Below are positions 42,742 through 51,900 of a stretch of 64,000 nucleotides of DNA, in pieces (position 1 is the first letter of the stretch; every line of letters begins with the position of its first letter). The translations under genes and the position numbers were made by a program. Under the pieces are notes generated by a model. That model made no database searches, was not told the DNA's origin, and saw only the letters and a program-made list of their open reading frames with translations. Origin of the DNA: Novipirellula artificiosorum (GTDB taxonomy: Bacteria; Planctomycetota; Planctomycetia; Pirellulales; Pirellulaceae); the NCBI RefSeq assembly GCF_007860135.1, contig NZ_SJPV01000003.1:216698-280697 (forward strand), read 5' to 3'.

Positions 42742-43030
42742 CTAAGCCGCACGTCGATACGATCGAAGCAAGCCACCAAGGCGCTCCGTCGTTTCTATCT
42801 CAGCGTTCAAATCCGGTGGACGATCCATGGGCACGATCAGCTCGTTGTCCAAACCCTGGTGGTTTCTTTCCGTGTGATAGTGATCGAGGAAACACCGAAC
42901 AGCTTTTCGCGTCGCGTTCTCGCCAAAGAGAATTAGTTTGTAAAGGCATTCGGATTTCAGCGATCCGAAATACCGCTCTAAGTGCGCGTTTGCATGAGTC
43001 GTCAACTGCACCTGATTTGGTCGGTGACGA
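42742..43030 (-). pseudogene. Transposase (integrase core) 3' end
   Basis: NAHLERYFGSLKSECLYKLI, then FLDHYHTERNHQGLDNELI: the final part of a DDE integrase core with the ERN.QG.. motif, ending ETTERLGGLLRSYRRAA. Only the last 90-95 residues remain; the catalytic DD part is missing. IS family not determined (IS3/IS481-like by motif). Lies between the truncated recombinase and the czcA relic. Confidence 0.8.
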
Positions 43031-43107
43031 AAGAACTTTCACGATCACGCATCCGTTTCATCCGCTTAGGGGATGTCGGTTTGCGTTGGTGAGGCATCGA
43101 AAGAACT

Positions 43108-43560
43108 GATGCCTTACCCACTGCATTCATTGGTGGCGTGATGGCGTTGGTGATTACACAACAAAATTTGACCGTGGCCAGTCTCGTTGGTTTCATTTCG
43201 CTCGGGGGCATCGCGGTCCGAAACGGCATCTTGTTGGTGACACATTACTTTCATTTGATGCAGGAAGAGGGCGAAGAGTTTTCGCAAGCGATGATCATGC
43301 GAGGTAGCCTCGAGCGACTCGCTCCCGTTTTGATGACAGCGATAACCGCAGGCATTGGCTTGATGCCGTTGGTGCTAGGTGGCCAAGAGCCTGGACGAGA
43401 AATTCTGTATCCCGTCGCTACCGTGATTCTCGGCGGACTAATCACGTCTACATTCTGCGAATTTCTGATCCATCCTGGACTGTTTTGGAAATTCAGTGGA
43501 AAAGACGCTGCCTACTTGGCAAAGCTCGAATCGGAGGAGGACGAATTTGGAATAAAGTAA
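43108..43560 (+). pseudogene. 3' fragment of a CzcA-type RND transporter gene
   Basis: Encodes DALPTAFIGGVMALVITQQ, then LTVASLVGFISLGGIAVRNG, RLAPVLMTAITAGIGLMPLV and EILYPVATVILGGLITSTF: the last transmembrane half of CzcA, matching about residues 925-1062 of the intact gene at 54280-57516. The upstream 900 residues are gone; similarity begins in mid-domain next to the transposase relic. A frame-internal ATG exists, but function as a transporter is impossible. Marks the left edge of the metal island. Confidence 0.88.
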
Positions 43561-43654
43561 TCAAATCAACAAGGAATCCGTAGGGGCGATCAACGTCTCA
43601 CCGTACAGTTCAAAACAATTTGCCAACACTCAAAATACTTACAGGAAACTAAAT

Positions 43655-44188
43655 ATGAAACTTTCAACCACGATGTTCACTCTGCTGGCAACTGCATGCG
43701 TCTTAAGCTTTGCCGGCTGCAAGGACGCAGGAACCCCAGCGACGTCCGCTCCCGGAGCGGCGGCGTCCAATGAGGATGGTACGCACGTCCACGACGATGG
43801 CACCGAGCACGCGCCGCACGGAGCGCACGGTGTGGGGCCACACGATGGCACCATCGCCGACTGGGGTGGTGGTAAATATCATGTCGAATTCACCGTCGAT
43901 CACGACAAGCAAGAAGGCACAGTTTATATCCTCGGTGCCGACGAGAAGTCGCCCGTTCCCATCGAAGCCGAGTCGATCGATCTGAGCATCAATGATCCCG
44001 TGATGCAAGTGAGTTTGAAAGCTGCACCGCAAAGCAGCGACCCAGCAGGCAAAGCGTCACGCTTCGTCGGTAACCACGAGAGTCTAGGCGTCGTTCAGGA
44101 ATACGCAGGAACGATTGGTGGAGTAGTCGACGGCACGCCCTATTCCGGTGACTTTACCGAAGAGGCTCACGGCGACCACGAACACTAA
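43655..44188 (+). CDS. His-rich lipoprotein, Czc-associated, 177 aa
   Basis: Lipoprotein signal with box SFAGCKD (Cys about residue 22). Then a His/Asp/Gly-rich stretch (GTHVHDDGTEHAPHGAHGVG, PHDGTIADWGGGKYHVEFTVD). A beta-rich domain follows with YILGADEKSPVPIEAESIDL and GKASRFVGNHESLG, ending HGDHEH. Two paralogues (47504-48051, 58318-58848) sit beside other metal-efflux genes. Probably outer-membrane or periplasmic metal-binding lipoprotein. GGAAACTAAAT precedes the ATG. Confidence 0.78.
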   Translation: MKLSTTMFTLLATACVLSFAGCKDAGTPATSAPGAAASNEDGTHVHDDGTEHAPHGAHGVGPHDGTIADWGGGKYHVEFTVDHDKQEGTVYILGADEKSPVPIEAESIDLSINDPVMQVSLKAAPQSSDPAGKASRFVGNHESLGVVQEYAGTIGGVVDGTPYSGDFTEEAHGDHEH

Positions 44189-44300
44189 TCGTAGGAGAAC
44201 ACGGTGGGCGGTGACCGGCGGTTTCGTCGGTCGGCGATTCTGTTTGTGAATGCCTTCTATAACAGGATCGTAGGAGAAATCCTCCGCCCACCTCTTTTTT
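44188..44300 (+). terminator. Inverted repeat with T run and flanking direct repeats
   Basis: GGTGGGCGG (44203-44211) pairs with CCGCCCACC (44284-44292), followed by TCTTTTTT. ATCGTAGGAGAA occurs at 44188-44199 and again at 44267-44278. The long arm distance and direct repeats suggest a small repeat element that now acts as terminator between the lipoprotein and MFS genes. Confidence 0.5.
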
Positions 44301-44312
44301 GTTACCGGACCC

Positions 44313-45557
44313 ATGGAAAAAAATCTAAAACTATATCCGTACTTTCAAGCGTGCGCGTCGTTGCATTTTTGGTTGCCAGTCTTTTTCCTTTACTTTCAGT
44401 CCGTCTTGACGGTTCGGGAAGTGTTGATTCTGGAAACGATTTATTACTGGAGCGTCGTTGCACTGGAGGTGCCGTCCGGGTATTTTTCAGATCGGATTGG
44501 TCGACGTCCCACTTTGCAGATTGCCGCAGTGGCATGGACCGCCGCGTATTTGTTGTTTGCGACGACAGCCTCATTCATGTGGTTCGCGTTTGCCCAAATC
44601 TTTTTAGCGGTTGGAATGTCGTTCCGGTCTGGAACGGATTCATCAATCCTATACGACTCGTTGCAAACACTCGATCGATCTGACGAGGTGGGCGAGTATG
44701 AGGGAGTCGGGCAGAGCTACGGCTTTTATGCGACCGCTGCTGCCTGTCTCGCCGGTGGGATTCTGGCTGGGTTTGACTTGCGAGTCGCCTATCTATTATC
44801 TGCAATTGGCAGCGTGTTGACACTTTGGATTGTCTGGCGGATGACGGAACCACCGCGTTATCGAGCCGAAACGGAGTTGACATTTACGAACCAGCTCGTC
44901 CGGTGTGTCGCTCAACTGAAACATCCAACCCTTCGCTGGGTTTCGGTATTCGTAGTTGCGATTACGGTTTTCAATCATGTCCCTTACGAGTTCTTTCAGT
45001 CCTATCTTGACATTTTGATCCAGCGGTATGGGTTCGCCGATCCGGGGACCTACGCGATGACGCCACTTGTTGCCAGTTTACACGTCGCAGTAACGATGTT
45101 GATCGCCGGTTGGGCAAGCAGGCGTTCGATGGCAGTATGTGAGAAGCTAGGTGCGAAATGGACCCTGATTGCATCCATGTTGCTGCAAGCCGGTCTGATT
45201 GCCTTAATGGCGATCTGGGTTCATCCAGTGATAGCGGTTTTACTGCTACTAAGAAGCACTCCTCGTGGGCTAATGACCCCCGTTATCAACGCAACCGTTC
45301 ATCCACATCTAAGCAGCGACATGAGAGCGACCTTTTTATCACTGCAGAGTTTTGCCGGTCGACTCTGTTTTGGCGGAGCCTTGCTGATGACGTCGTTCTT
45401 TACAGCGGGCATTGAAAAAATGACTGCGGAGAATCTCTTCAGCATTCTCGCAGTCTATGCAATTGGCAGTCTAGTCGTGCTGCTGATCTTGAGTGCCACA
45501 AACCCTGCAATCAAACAGTCGGTTATGAACGAGGATGATGAACAACCCCGGCTGTGA
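44313..45557 (+). CDS. MFS transporter, 414 aa
   Basis: Twelve predicted hydrophobic segments. The loop motif after helix 2 is FSDRIGRRPTLQI (the D-R-x-G-R-R of MFS). Then FAQIFLAVGMSFRSGTDSSI. No metal-specific residues seen, so its substrate is unknown despite the neighbourhood. GC content and codon use match the neighbours. Ribosome site weak (CCGGACCC). Confidence 0.85.
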   Translation: MEKNLKLYPYFQACASLHFWLPVFFLYFQSVLTVREVLILETIYYWSVVALEVPSGYFSDRIGRRPTLQIAAVAWTAAYLLFATTASFMWFAFAQIFLAVGMSFRSGTDSSILYDSLQTLDRSDEVGEYEGVGQSYGFYATAAACLAGGILAGFDLRVAYLLSAIGSVLTLWIVWRMTEPPRYRAETELTFTNQLVRCVAQLKHPTLRWVSVFVVAITVFNHVPYEFFQSYLDILIQRYGFADPGTYAMTPLVASLHVAVTMLIAGWASRRSMAVCEKLGAKWTLIASMLLQAGLIALMAIWVHPVIAVLLLLRSTPRGLMTPVINATVHPHLSSDMRATFLSLQSFAGRLCFGGALLMTSFFTAGIEKMTAENLFSILAVYAIGSLVVLLILSATNPAIKQSVMNEDDEQPRL

Positions 45558-45628
45558 ATTATTCATGCAACGCAACCGCATGTCCTCCCCCAACGAACGT
45601 TTTCTCAAAGCGAGAACAATCAATCAAA

Positions 45629-47158
45629 TCACTGTCCGCTAAACGCTTGGCCTCGGATGCCGTCACCGTCGGTGTAGTCCGTCGGTGCCTCAAGACCTCC
45701 CGTAAGCAACAGTCCGTCAACCTTCGCGGCGGCCTGGGCTAGTCTTCCTTTTGCTTGAACCAGTCGAATCGACGAGTCAAAGAAACTACGACGGATCACG
45801 AGGCTTTGAAGAAAGTTGAGTTCGCCCGCACGGTAGGCTTGTTCGGATAGATCGAGACTCTTTTGAACCTGTGGAAGGATCTCATTATCATATTTTCTCA
45901 CTGTGGCCATCGCTGCGTCGTAGTCTTGTGCCGTACGAGCGAGTCTCGAACGGATCGACTGTTCAACCCGCAGTACATTTTGTGTTGCTCGGACATAGTC
46001 AGAATAGGCAGCCGAAATGTTTCCCGTATTCTTATTCCAAACAGGAATCGGTGCTGATAATTGGACGTTCAACATCCCGTGGTTCGTGGCATCGTCGTAC
46101 CCCGCGCCCAATTGCGCAGTGACGTTCGGTATGTATTGTACTTGTTGACGTTTCAGCAACGCTTGTTTCTCACAGACCAGCGCCCGAGCGACCGCTAGCT
46201 CTGGGCTTTGCATGGCAATTTCGCTGAAAGCAACTTGCCAGTCAGGTGTCTCGCTGGGGACATTCAAGTCCGCTGACAAACGAACCGGGGTGTCGACCTG
46301 CAGGCCAGCGATCGCTGCAAGGTCTCGCCACGCGCCACGATACATGACTTCAGCCTGCTCCGCGGCCAGAGTGACTTCGCTCAGCAACGTTTGCGACTGC
46401 AATGTGTCGATCATCGTGCCTTCGTCTGCTTCTTGACGCTGCTCAGCAGCTTCAACCGCCCGTCGTGCCGTCTTCGCAAACTCGGTCGTAATTTCGAACT
46501 GCTGTTGAGCGGCTACGGCTTCAAAGAATCGGACACGAACATCCGTTAGCACACGATATCGCTGAGTTTCGATCTCCGCTTGCTGAGCCGATTGAGTGTG
46601 TCCGAGAACTTGCCGATTGATTTCCAGCTTGTCACCGCGAACGAACTCTTGTTCAATAAACAGTCCATGCTGATCGGTATTCCGGTCGGCAATTTGTTGA
46701 CCGAAGTAACCGAGCAACGGGTTTGGAAGTGCGCCGACTTGTTGACGCAGCCCTGCTGCTTTGCTCACCGTTGCACTGGCCGCAGCGATCGCGGGATTAT
46801 TGGCGAGTGCCAATTGCTCGACGTCGACGAGCGTATAAGCAGTGGGATTCACGATTTCCATCGTGTCAGACAACGTCACAGGTGCATCGAACGGAGGAAT
46901 CGCAACCGGCTCCAACGACAATCCCTGCTCAGTGGACTCAGCGTCTTCGATCTGTGTGAAGGCGACCGTCGTCACCTCAGAAGAAGGACTCTCGTCCACT
47001 TTGGCTTGCACCCCCGAATCAAGACGATCACTGGCTCTCACTTCCAGGGACACGGGCAGTGGTGACTGACTAATCGACTTGCCGAGCCGCGCACAGCCCA
47101 GAGGCAACAAACAAACACAGGCTGTCAAGCAAAGGGCTTGGCTTTTCATGGCATCCAT
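45629..47158 (-). CDS. czcC: CzcC-like outer-membrane efflux protein (TolC family), 509 aa
   Basis: Lipoprotein-type signal (LPLGCARL, Cys about 22). Two outer-membrane-efflux domains: the first from TLVDVEQLALANNPAIAAAS with LLGYFGQQIADRNTDQHGLF, the second from MQSPELAVARALVCEKQALL with YIPNVTAQLGAGYDDATNHG. Typical length for CzcC (about 400-500). Would form the outer-membrane tunnel of the cation efflux complex. Same family as the gene at 50193-51728, with conserved spacing of motifs. Divergent from the lipoprotein relic at 47504. Confidence 0.88.
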   Translation of the reverse strand: MDAMKSQALCLTACVCLLPLGCARLGKSISQSPLPVSLEVRASDRLDSGVQAKVDESPSSEVTTVAFTQIEDAESTEQGLSLEPVAIPPFDAPVTLSDTMEIVNPTAYTLVDVEQLALANNPAIAAASATVSKAAGLRQQVGALPNPLLGYFGQQIADRNTDQHGLFIEQEFVRGDKLEINRQVLGHTQSAQQAEIETQRYRVLTDVRVRFFEAVAAQQQFEITTEFAKTARRAVEAAEQRQEADEGTMIDTLQSQTLLSEVTLAAEQAEVMYRGAWRDLAAIAGLQVDTPVRLSADLNVPSETPDWQVAFSEIAMQSPELAVARALVCEKQALLKRQQVQYIPNVTAQLGAGYDDATNHGMLNVQLSAPIPVWNKNTGNISAAYSDYVRATQNVLRVEQSIRSRLARTAQDYDAAMATVRKYDNEILPQVQKSLDLSEQAYRAGELNFLQSLVIRRSFFDSSIRLVQAKGRLAQAAAKVDGLLLTGGLEAPTDYTDGDGIRGQAFSGQ

Positions 47159-47503
47159 TCAACAAACGGGAAACGAATTCCGTACCGACCCCGCTGACGT
47201 CCGTGCCAACGCGATAATCGCTACGTCAATTGTGAATGCCTTAATGCAGAGTATCGGAAGGTTGGTCGTAAAACTCCATTGCAAAGCGTCCCGAGCCAAC
47301 CAGCCAGATGGATGCCGCAGGATTATCCCGACAAGCAGCATAGTTTGACGTGTCGTTGTGGTCACTTCCAACAAATAGATCCATCAGCGTCCAGGCAAAG
47401 TGGTTGCTGATAGTGGTATCATTTTACCCAGGGTTGCGATCTTTGCTTCTGGTTTTCCAATCGCAATATTTTGGTAAAGATCTTCAGTTTCATAAACCTA
47501 GAT
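47159..47503 (+). other. Divergent intergenic region, 345 bases
   Basis: Between the minus-strand czcC-like gene and the plus-strand lipoprotein relic; should hold both promoters. No operator-like palindrome was recognised. A minus-strand frame near 47.2-47.4 kb has no family resemblance. Confidence 0.4.
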
Positions 47504-48051
47504 ATGGAAAACTTCCATGACCGCATCCACAATCTTCAACCGCCAATCAAAAATGCTTTCTCCCTTCTTGCTTTGATTTCCTTTATTGGTTGCAAACAAG
47601 AGTCGGTGGCACCAACCGCACCAGAGACTTCTGCCGCTGGTGACCATGGGCATGAACATGATGCTGGCGATGAAGGGCATGCTCATGGCGCACACGGAGT
47701 TGGCCCTCATGACGGAACTCTGGCCGATTGGGGCGGCGGAAAATATCACGTCGAATTCACCGTCGATCACGAAAAACCGCGACCATTTATGTCCTTGGGG
47801 CTGACGAAAAATCCGCAGTGCCAATCGACGCGGAGGAGATTGAACTCAGTATCACCGCTCCGGAAATGCAGGTTGTCTTAAGGGCCGTTCCACACGAGGG
47901 CGAGTCGGATGGTAAAGCATCGCGGTTCGTCGGTACGCATGAGAAGCTGGGCATTGCTCAGGAGTACGCTGGAACATTAACCGACGTTGTCGCAGGCACA
48001 CCGTACGCAGGCGAATTCGCTGAAGAGGCTCACGTCGGACACGGTCACTGA
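47504..48051 (+). pseudogene. His-rich lipoprotein paralogue with frameshift
   Basis: Start MENFHDRIHNLQPP, lipobox SFIGCKQE, then His-rich GHEHDAGDEGHAHGAHGVGP and DGTLADWGGGKYHVEFTVDH. After EKP the frame breaks at an A5 run (47772-47776); in the next frame TATIYVLGADEKSAVPI continues exactly like the paralogue at 43655 and runs to GHGH* at 48051. One missing A would restore the gene. Real pseudogene or sequencing error not decided. Confidence 0.85.
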
Positions 48052-48181
48052 TGGCAGACGCTTTGACATCAATGTTGGCGACAGTCGAAGTTAACCTGGA
48101 ACGCATATCCTGGCGTTTGGTTCAATTGATCGTGAATCTGCTTAAGCACGGCGTCATCGTCGGATTCATGTTTTTCGCGAG

Positions 48182-48847
48182 TCAAAATGTCGGTGGCGGT
48201 CCGTCCATTTGGATCGGTGCTTCGGTGCGGTGCGGCTCGCTTGACTGAGAGTCTGGCAAGTACTGGCGAGTGCCGGCATCGCCAGTGGGCTGTCGCGGCG
48301 GGGAAGCCTGGATCCGTGGGGCTTGATTCAGCGAAGGTGCGGGAACGTAGCTGCGGTCCTGCGGTTGTGACGGAGATGCGTGGGCGTCGCTACGATTGGA
48401 ATGATCGTGACCAGAGTGATCATGTCCAGCGTGGAATGGACCGTTCGGCGATTGCGATTGTCCGTAAGCGTGGTCGCGCGGTTGGCCATGCGATTGCAGC
48501 GGTGCGTATTGTTCGCCGATTCCGTATGCGGCTTGCGGGCAGTAGCCAGAATCAGGGCAATAATACTCGCTTGATGGTTCATGCATATACGCTGGACCGG
48601 TGTATGCGGGAGCAGAGTACATGTAGGCGGGCGGATGTACAGGGTATGTCAAGTAGTCAGCCACGGGATATCCACCGTGATTGTAATGGCTGTGGCCGCC
48701 ATGATGATTGCTGTGGCCGTAGTAGCCACCGTGTCCGTAATAATCATAGCTTGAATGGTCATGCCCAAAATGCTGAGCTGAAACCGTCGCCGACAACCAG
48801 CCGAAGGCAACCGTAAAGAATCCAGTGGTCATGATGATTCTGTTCAT
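48182..48847 (-). CDS. Exported His/Tyr/Gly-rich protein, 221 aa
   Basis: Signal peptide with IIMTTGFFTVAFGWLSATVS, cleavage near AQH. Then low-complexity H/Y/G (SSYDYYGHGGYYGHSNHHGG) and proline-rich segments with repeated GHDHS. No family. Composition suggests metal binding; the gene sits in the metal island between the frameshifted lipoprotein and another His-rich gene. Convergent with the upstream plus-strand gene. Confidence 0.7.
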   Translation of the reverse strand: MNRIIMTTGFFTVAFGWLSATVSAQHFGHDHSSYDYYGHGGYYGHSNHHGGHSHYNHGGYPVADYLTYPVHPPAYMYSAPAYTGPAYMHEPSSEYYCPDSGYCPQAAYGIGEQYAPLQSHGQPRDHAYGQSQSPNGPFHAGHDHSGHDHSNRSDAHASPSQPQDRSYVPAPSLNQAPRIQASPPRQPTGDAGTRQYLPDSQSSEPHRTEAPIQMDGPPPTF

Positions 48848-48980
48848 TTGAATTGCCTCTATGAGAAATTGTCGGGAACTGACCGTTCAACTATTGCAAT
48901 GAACAGCATGAGGTCAAGCCGTTTTCTCAAACGGCGGTTAATCTTACTGTCAACGGCGCCCGAGCCCGTGCGGATCAGAA

Positions 48981-49916
48981 TCAAGGTAGCGTCGGTGGTG
49001 GAGCGGAGTGCCCAAGAGACGCATTTCCTTGTGTAGAGTATCCGGGTGGAGGTGGAGCTTGTTCCGGTCCAGAGGCTGGTGGCGGTGCTTGCTGAGGACC
49101 ACCTTCTGCACCGGAGACTCCAACGTCGTTCATCAAGTGATGAAGTGTTGCTTCGATCAATTCCATTTTCGTGATAATGCCAAGTTGACCAATCTGGCGT
49201 TGGTGATGGCGTGACCATCCTCGCACATCTTCTTGGACATGATGAAACAACTGATCCGTTCCACCTAGCTTTGAACGCATCGCCTGACGGTCGTTGTTGT
49301 GCTCTGCAGCGTGGATGTACTTGGCAACATCAAGCAATTGGTATGCCTCGCCGTAGGTTTCGGCGAACCCGCGATTGTGTCGATAGTTGTAATGCAAGTC
49401 GAGAAGCAAGTCGTTAAGCAGTGTTTCAAGTCGCCCTGAAAGGTCTTCCGTCTGATTGAATCCACCGAAGGGGACGACCGCTGGCTTGGCACTCGTATAA
49501 CGTCCTCCGTTTACGGCCGCAGGTGACGGCGAGTAGAAGTACTGGTTGCCTTGAACGTAGTACTGGCCCGGCGAATGACCGTGAATGTTGCTTGGCACGA
49601 CGTGTGACCAACCCTGGTGAACAACATCGTGATGTTGGACTCCAATGTTGTGCCCGTGCGAATCTTGTATCACATGATCGTGATGGTCAATGTGTCCGCC
49701 ACTGATAATGGGCGAGCCGATACCGTGTGATCCGCCATGCAGAACATCGTGATGTTGGACGCCGATGTTGTGACCGTGTGAATCCTGAATCACATGGTCA
49801 TGGTGGTCGATGTGTGGCTGAACATGCCCGCCGTGCAGATGAACTTGAGCTACGGCTTGACCGGAAATCGCGGACATGCTGGCGACGATACAGCAGGTGA
49901 ACATGCGAACTAGCAT
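48981..49916 (-). CDS. Exported His-rich protein, 311 aa
   Basis: Signal peptide FTCCIVASMSAISGQAVAQ. Residues 29-100 contain a duplicated block: HIDHHDHVIQDSHGHNIGVQ (and HHDVL or HHDVV) occurs twice with 30 residues between. The following part has helical, non-His sequence (LSGRLETLLNDLLLDLHYNY, then AAEHNNDRQAMRSKLGGTDQ) and a Pro/Gly-rich tail. No family recognised. Metal-binding role suggested by composition and context only. Confidence 0.7.
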   Translation of the reverse strand: MLVRMFTCCIVASMSAISGQAVAQVHLHGGHVQPHIDHHDHVIQDSHGHNIGVQHHDVLHGGSHGIGSPIISGGHIDHHDHVIQDSHGHNIGVQHHDVVHQGWSHVVPSNIHGHSPGQYYVQGNQYFYSPSPAAVNGGRYTSAKPAVVPFGGFNQTEDLSGRLETLLNDLLLDLHYNYRHNRGFAETYGEAYQLLDVAKYIHAAEHNNDRQAMRSKLGGTDQLFHHVQEDVRGWSRHHQRQIGQLGIITKMELIEATLHHLMNDVGVSGAEGGPQQAPPPASGPEQAPPPPGYSTQGNASLGHSAPPPTLP

Positions 49917-50192
49917 GGACTGGTTCCTTGTATGAGGTGAGAAGCGAAGCGATCGAAGAGTGTTTGAATTATATCAAATCACCCATCTTATGCCATCCGA
50001 ATTGGGGGTTTCTGTGTAGATTGAAGGAGGGGTCTTGTTGGACTCTCAGGGTTATATCGATCTGACGCGGTTTTGATCGACAATTATCTGTCACAACCGT
50101 TTTTATGGGCATTACAGGCACATTCGATCGCCGAAAATGAAAGGGCCCGAGGAAACGCTTTAGGTCTTTACTGTCTTCATATTGGTGTTCTT

Positions 50193-51728
50193 ATGATTCC
50201 TATCCGCCGCAAACACTTTGCCCGATTGCTTTTGCTTGCAACGACCGTCGGAGTAACCGGCTGCTCAACGACGCGGCATTTCTCGGCTCTGTACGATTAC
50301 AATCCGACCAACGGTGTGGACTCGCTCGCGCAGACTCCACCTGCGCCGAGTTCACCAGCGATTCAGCAAGTCGTCTTCGATGAGATGTCGTTAGTCGATT
50401 CAAAGCTGGAGGACATGACAGGCGGGGAAGTGAAGGATGCTGCTGTTCGGTTTGCAGCTCCTACGGAGAGTGACTTCGGTGGGATACCGTCGTCGGAGTA
50501 TCAATCGGGTGTTGCAGCGATGACGTTGGCCGATTTTGAGGCACTTGCTTTGGGCAACAATCCGACGATCCAGGAGTTGGTCGCGACAACACAAAAGGCC
50601 GCTGGATTCCGCACCCAAGTTGGTTTGCGAGCGAACCCAAGTATCGGTTACCAAGCAAACCAATTAGCTGACCAAGGGACGGATCAGCACACAGTCTTCA
50701 TTTCTCAAACGATCATTACCGGTGACAAGCTCGCTCTGAATCGGTGTGTGCTAAATGAAGCGTTGCGAGCCCAACTGCTGCAACTCGAAGCTCAGAAGTA
50801 CCGAGTTACAACCGATATCCACGTTAAGTTCTTCGATGCACTGGCGGCCCAGGAACGTATTGAACAGATTCGTGATTTCTTGTCGGTCGTCGACAAAGGA
50901 CTCGAGTTGGCCGAGCTTCGCAAGAAAGCACTCGAAGGGTCGCAACTTGATGTGCTTCAAGCCAAGGTTCAGAAGAACGAGATTGAGTTGGCACTACAGC
51001 AAGCCGAGGTGAGTTACGCGGCTGCTTGGCGAGAGCTTGGGGCATTGGCAGGTAGTCCACAAATGACGCCAGTACGATTATTGGGCGAGCTACCTGAATC
51101 AGCAACGACGTTGGATTGGTCAACGCTAGCATCCACGATTATCGCTTCAAGTCCTGAATATCAGGCGGCCCAAACGCGAGTCAGCCAAGCACGAGCGAAC
51201 CTTGAACGTCAATGCGTCCAACCGATTCCGAACCTAGATGTCCAGTTGGCTGCTGGCGTCGATAATGCGACAAATTCTGGATTGATTAACTTGCAAATCG
51301 GAGCACCCATCCCGGTATTCAATAAGAACCAAGGGAATATTGCCGCTGCCAGGGCCGAACTATTGCGTTCAGCACAAGAGGTACAGCGGATCGAGAATTC
51401 GATCAAAGCCCGACTCGGTGCCGTCTCACGTGACTACGATTCTTCGCTGGCAGCGGTCGAGAAATATGCGAAAGATATTTTGCCAAACGCAGCGGAAAGC
51501 CTGCAATTAGCAGAGACAGCCTACAAGACAGGTGAGACCAATTTTGTGCAAGTCCTGGTCGCACGCCGCACCTACTTCGACACGAATTTGCAGTACATCT
51601 CCTCACAATCGCTGCTCGGTCAAGCCCGTGCCCGTGTCGATGGATACGTGCTCACCGGGGCACTCGACGCCGTCATCGACAACAGTGGCGACGATAGCCT
51701 CCGTGGTCTGACGTTCAGTCAACAATAA
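50193..51728 (+). CDS. czcC: CzcC-like outer-membrane efflux protein (second copy), 511 aa
   Basis: Start set at ATG 50193 (MIPIRRKHFARLLLLATTVG with lipobox VTGCST); the frame extends 40 codons upstream without a ribosome site. Two OEP domains: MTLADFEALALGNNPTIQEL, QANQLADQGTDQHTVF and, later, QPIPNLDVQLAAGVDNATNS with GAPIPVFNKNQGNIAAARAE. About 50% alike by eye in motif order to the copy at 45629. First gene of a plus-strand series leading to CzcB and CzcA, so it is the likely outer-membrane partner of that pump. Confidence 0.9.
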   Translation: MIPIRRKHFARLLLLATTVGVTGCSTTRHFSALYDYNPTNGVDSLAQTPPAPSSPAIQQVVFDEMSLVDSKLEDMTGGEVKDAAVRFAAPTESDFGGIPSSEYQSGVAAMTLADFEALALGNNPTIQELVATTQKAAGFRTQVGLRANPSIGYQANQLADQGTDQHTVFISQTIITGDKLALNRCVLNEALRAQLLQLEAQKYRVTTDIHVKFFDALAAQERIEQIRDFLSVVDKGLELAELRKKALEGSQLDVLQAKVQKNEIELALQQAEVSYAAAWRELGALAGSPQMTPVRLLGELPESATTLDWSTLASTIIASSPEYQAAQTRVSQARANLERQCVQPIPNLDVQLAAGVDNATNSGLINLQIGAPIPVFNKNQGNIAAARAELLRSAQEVQRIENSIKARLGAVSRDYDSSLAAVEKYAKDILPNAAESLQLAETAYKTGETNFVQVLVARRTYFDTNLQYISSQSLLGQARARVDGYVLTGALDAVIDNSGDDSLRGLTFSQQ

Positions 51729-51900
51729 TGTGCCGTTATTGTAAACTTGATAATACATTCAAGAAATGGTTGCCCTTGACCCGATTACGTAGTCTGGGTA
51801 AATATAAATACGCGGCGTAGGCATCTAACGCTTACAATTCACTCACGTTACTCGGTCAATACCGTTCCTGTTTTCTCACGCTTTTCCTGCAACTTCTCGC

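Noticed and set aside
48051-48248. Small plus-strand frame (MADALTSMLATVEV) after the frameshifted lipoprotein
   Set aside because: Overlaps the convergent His-rich gene in its second half and has no ribosome site or family; one hydrophobic segment alone is weak evidence.
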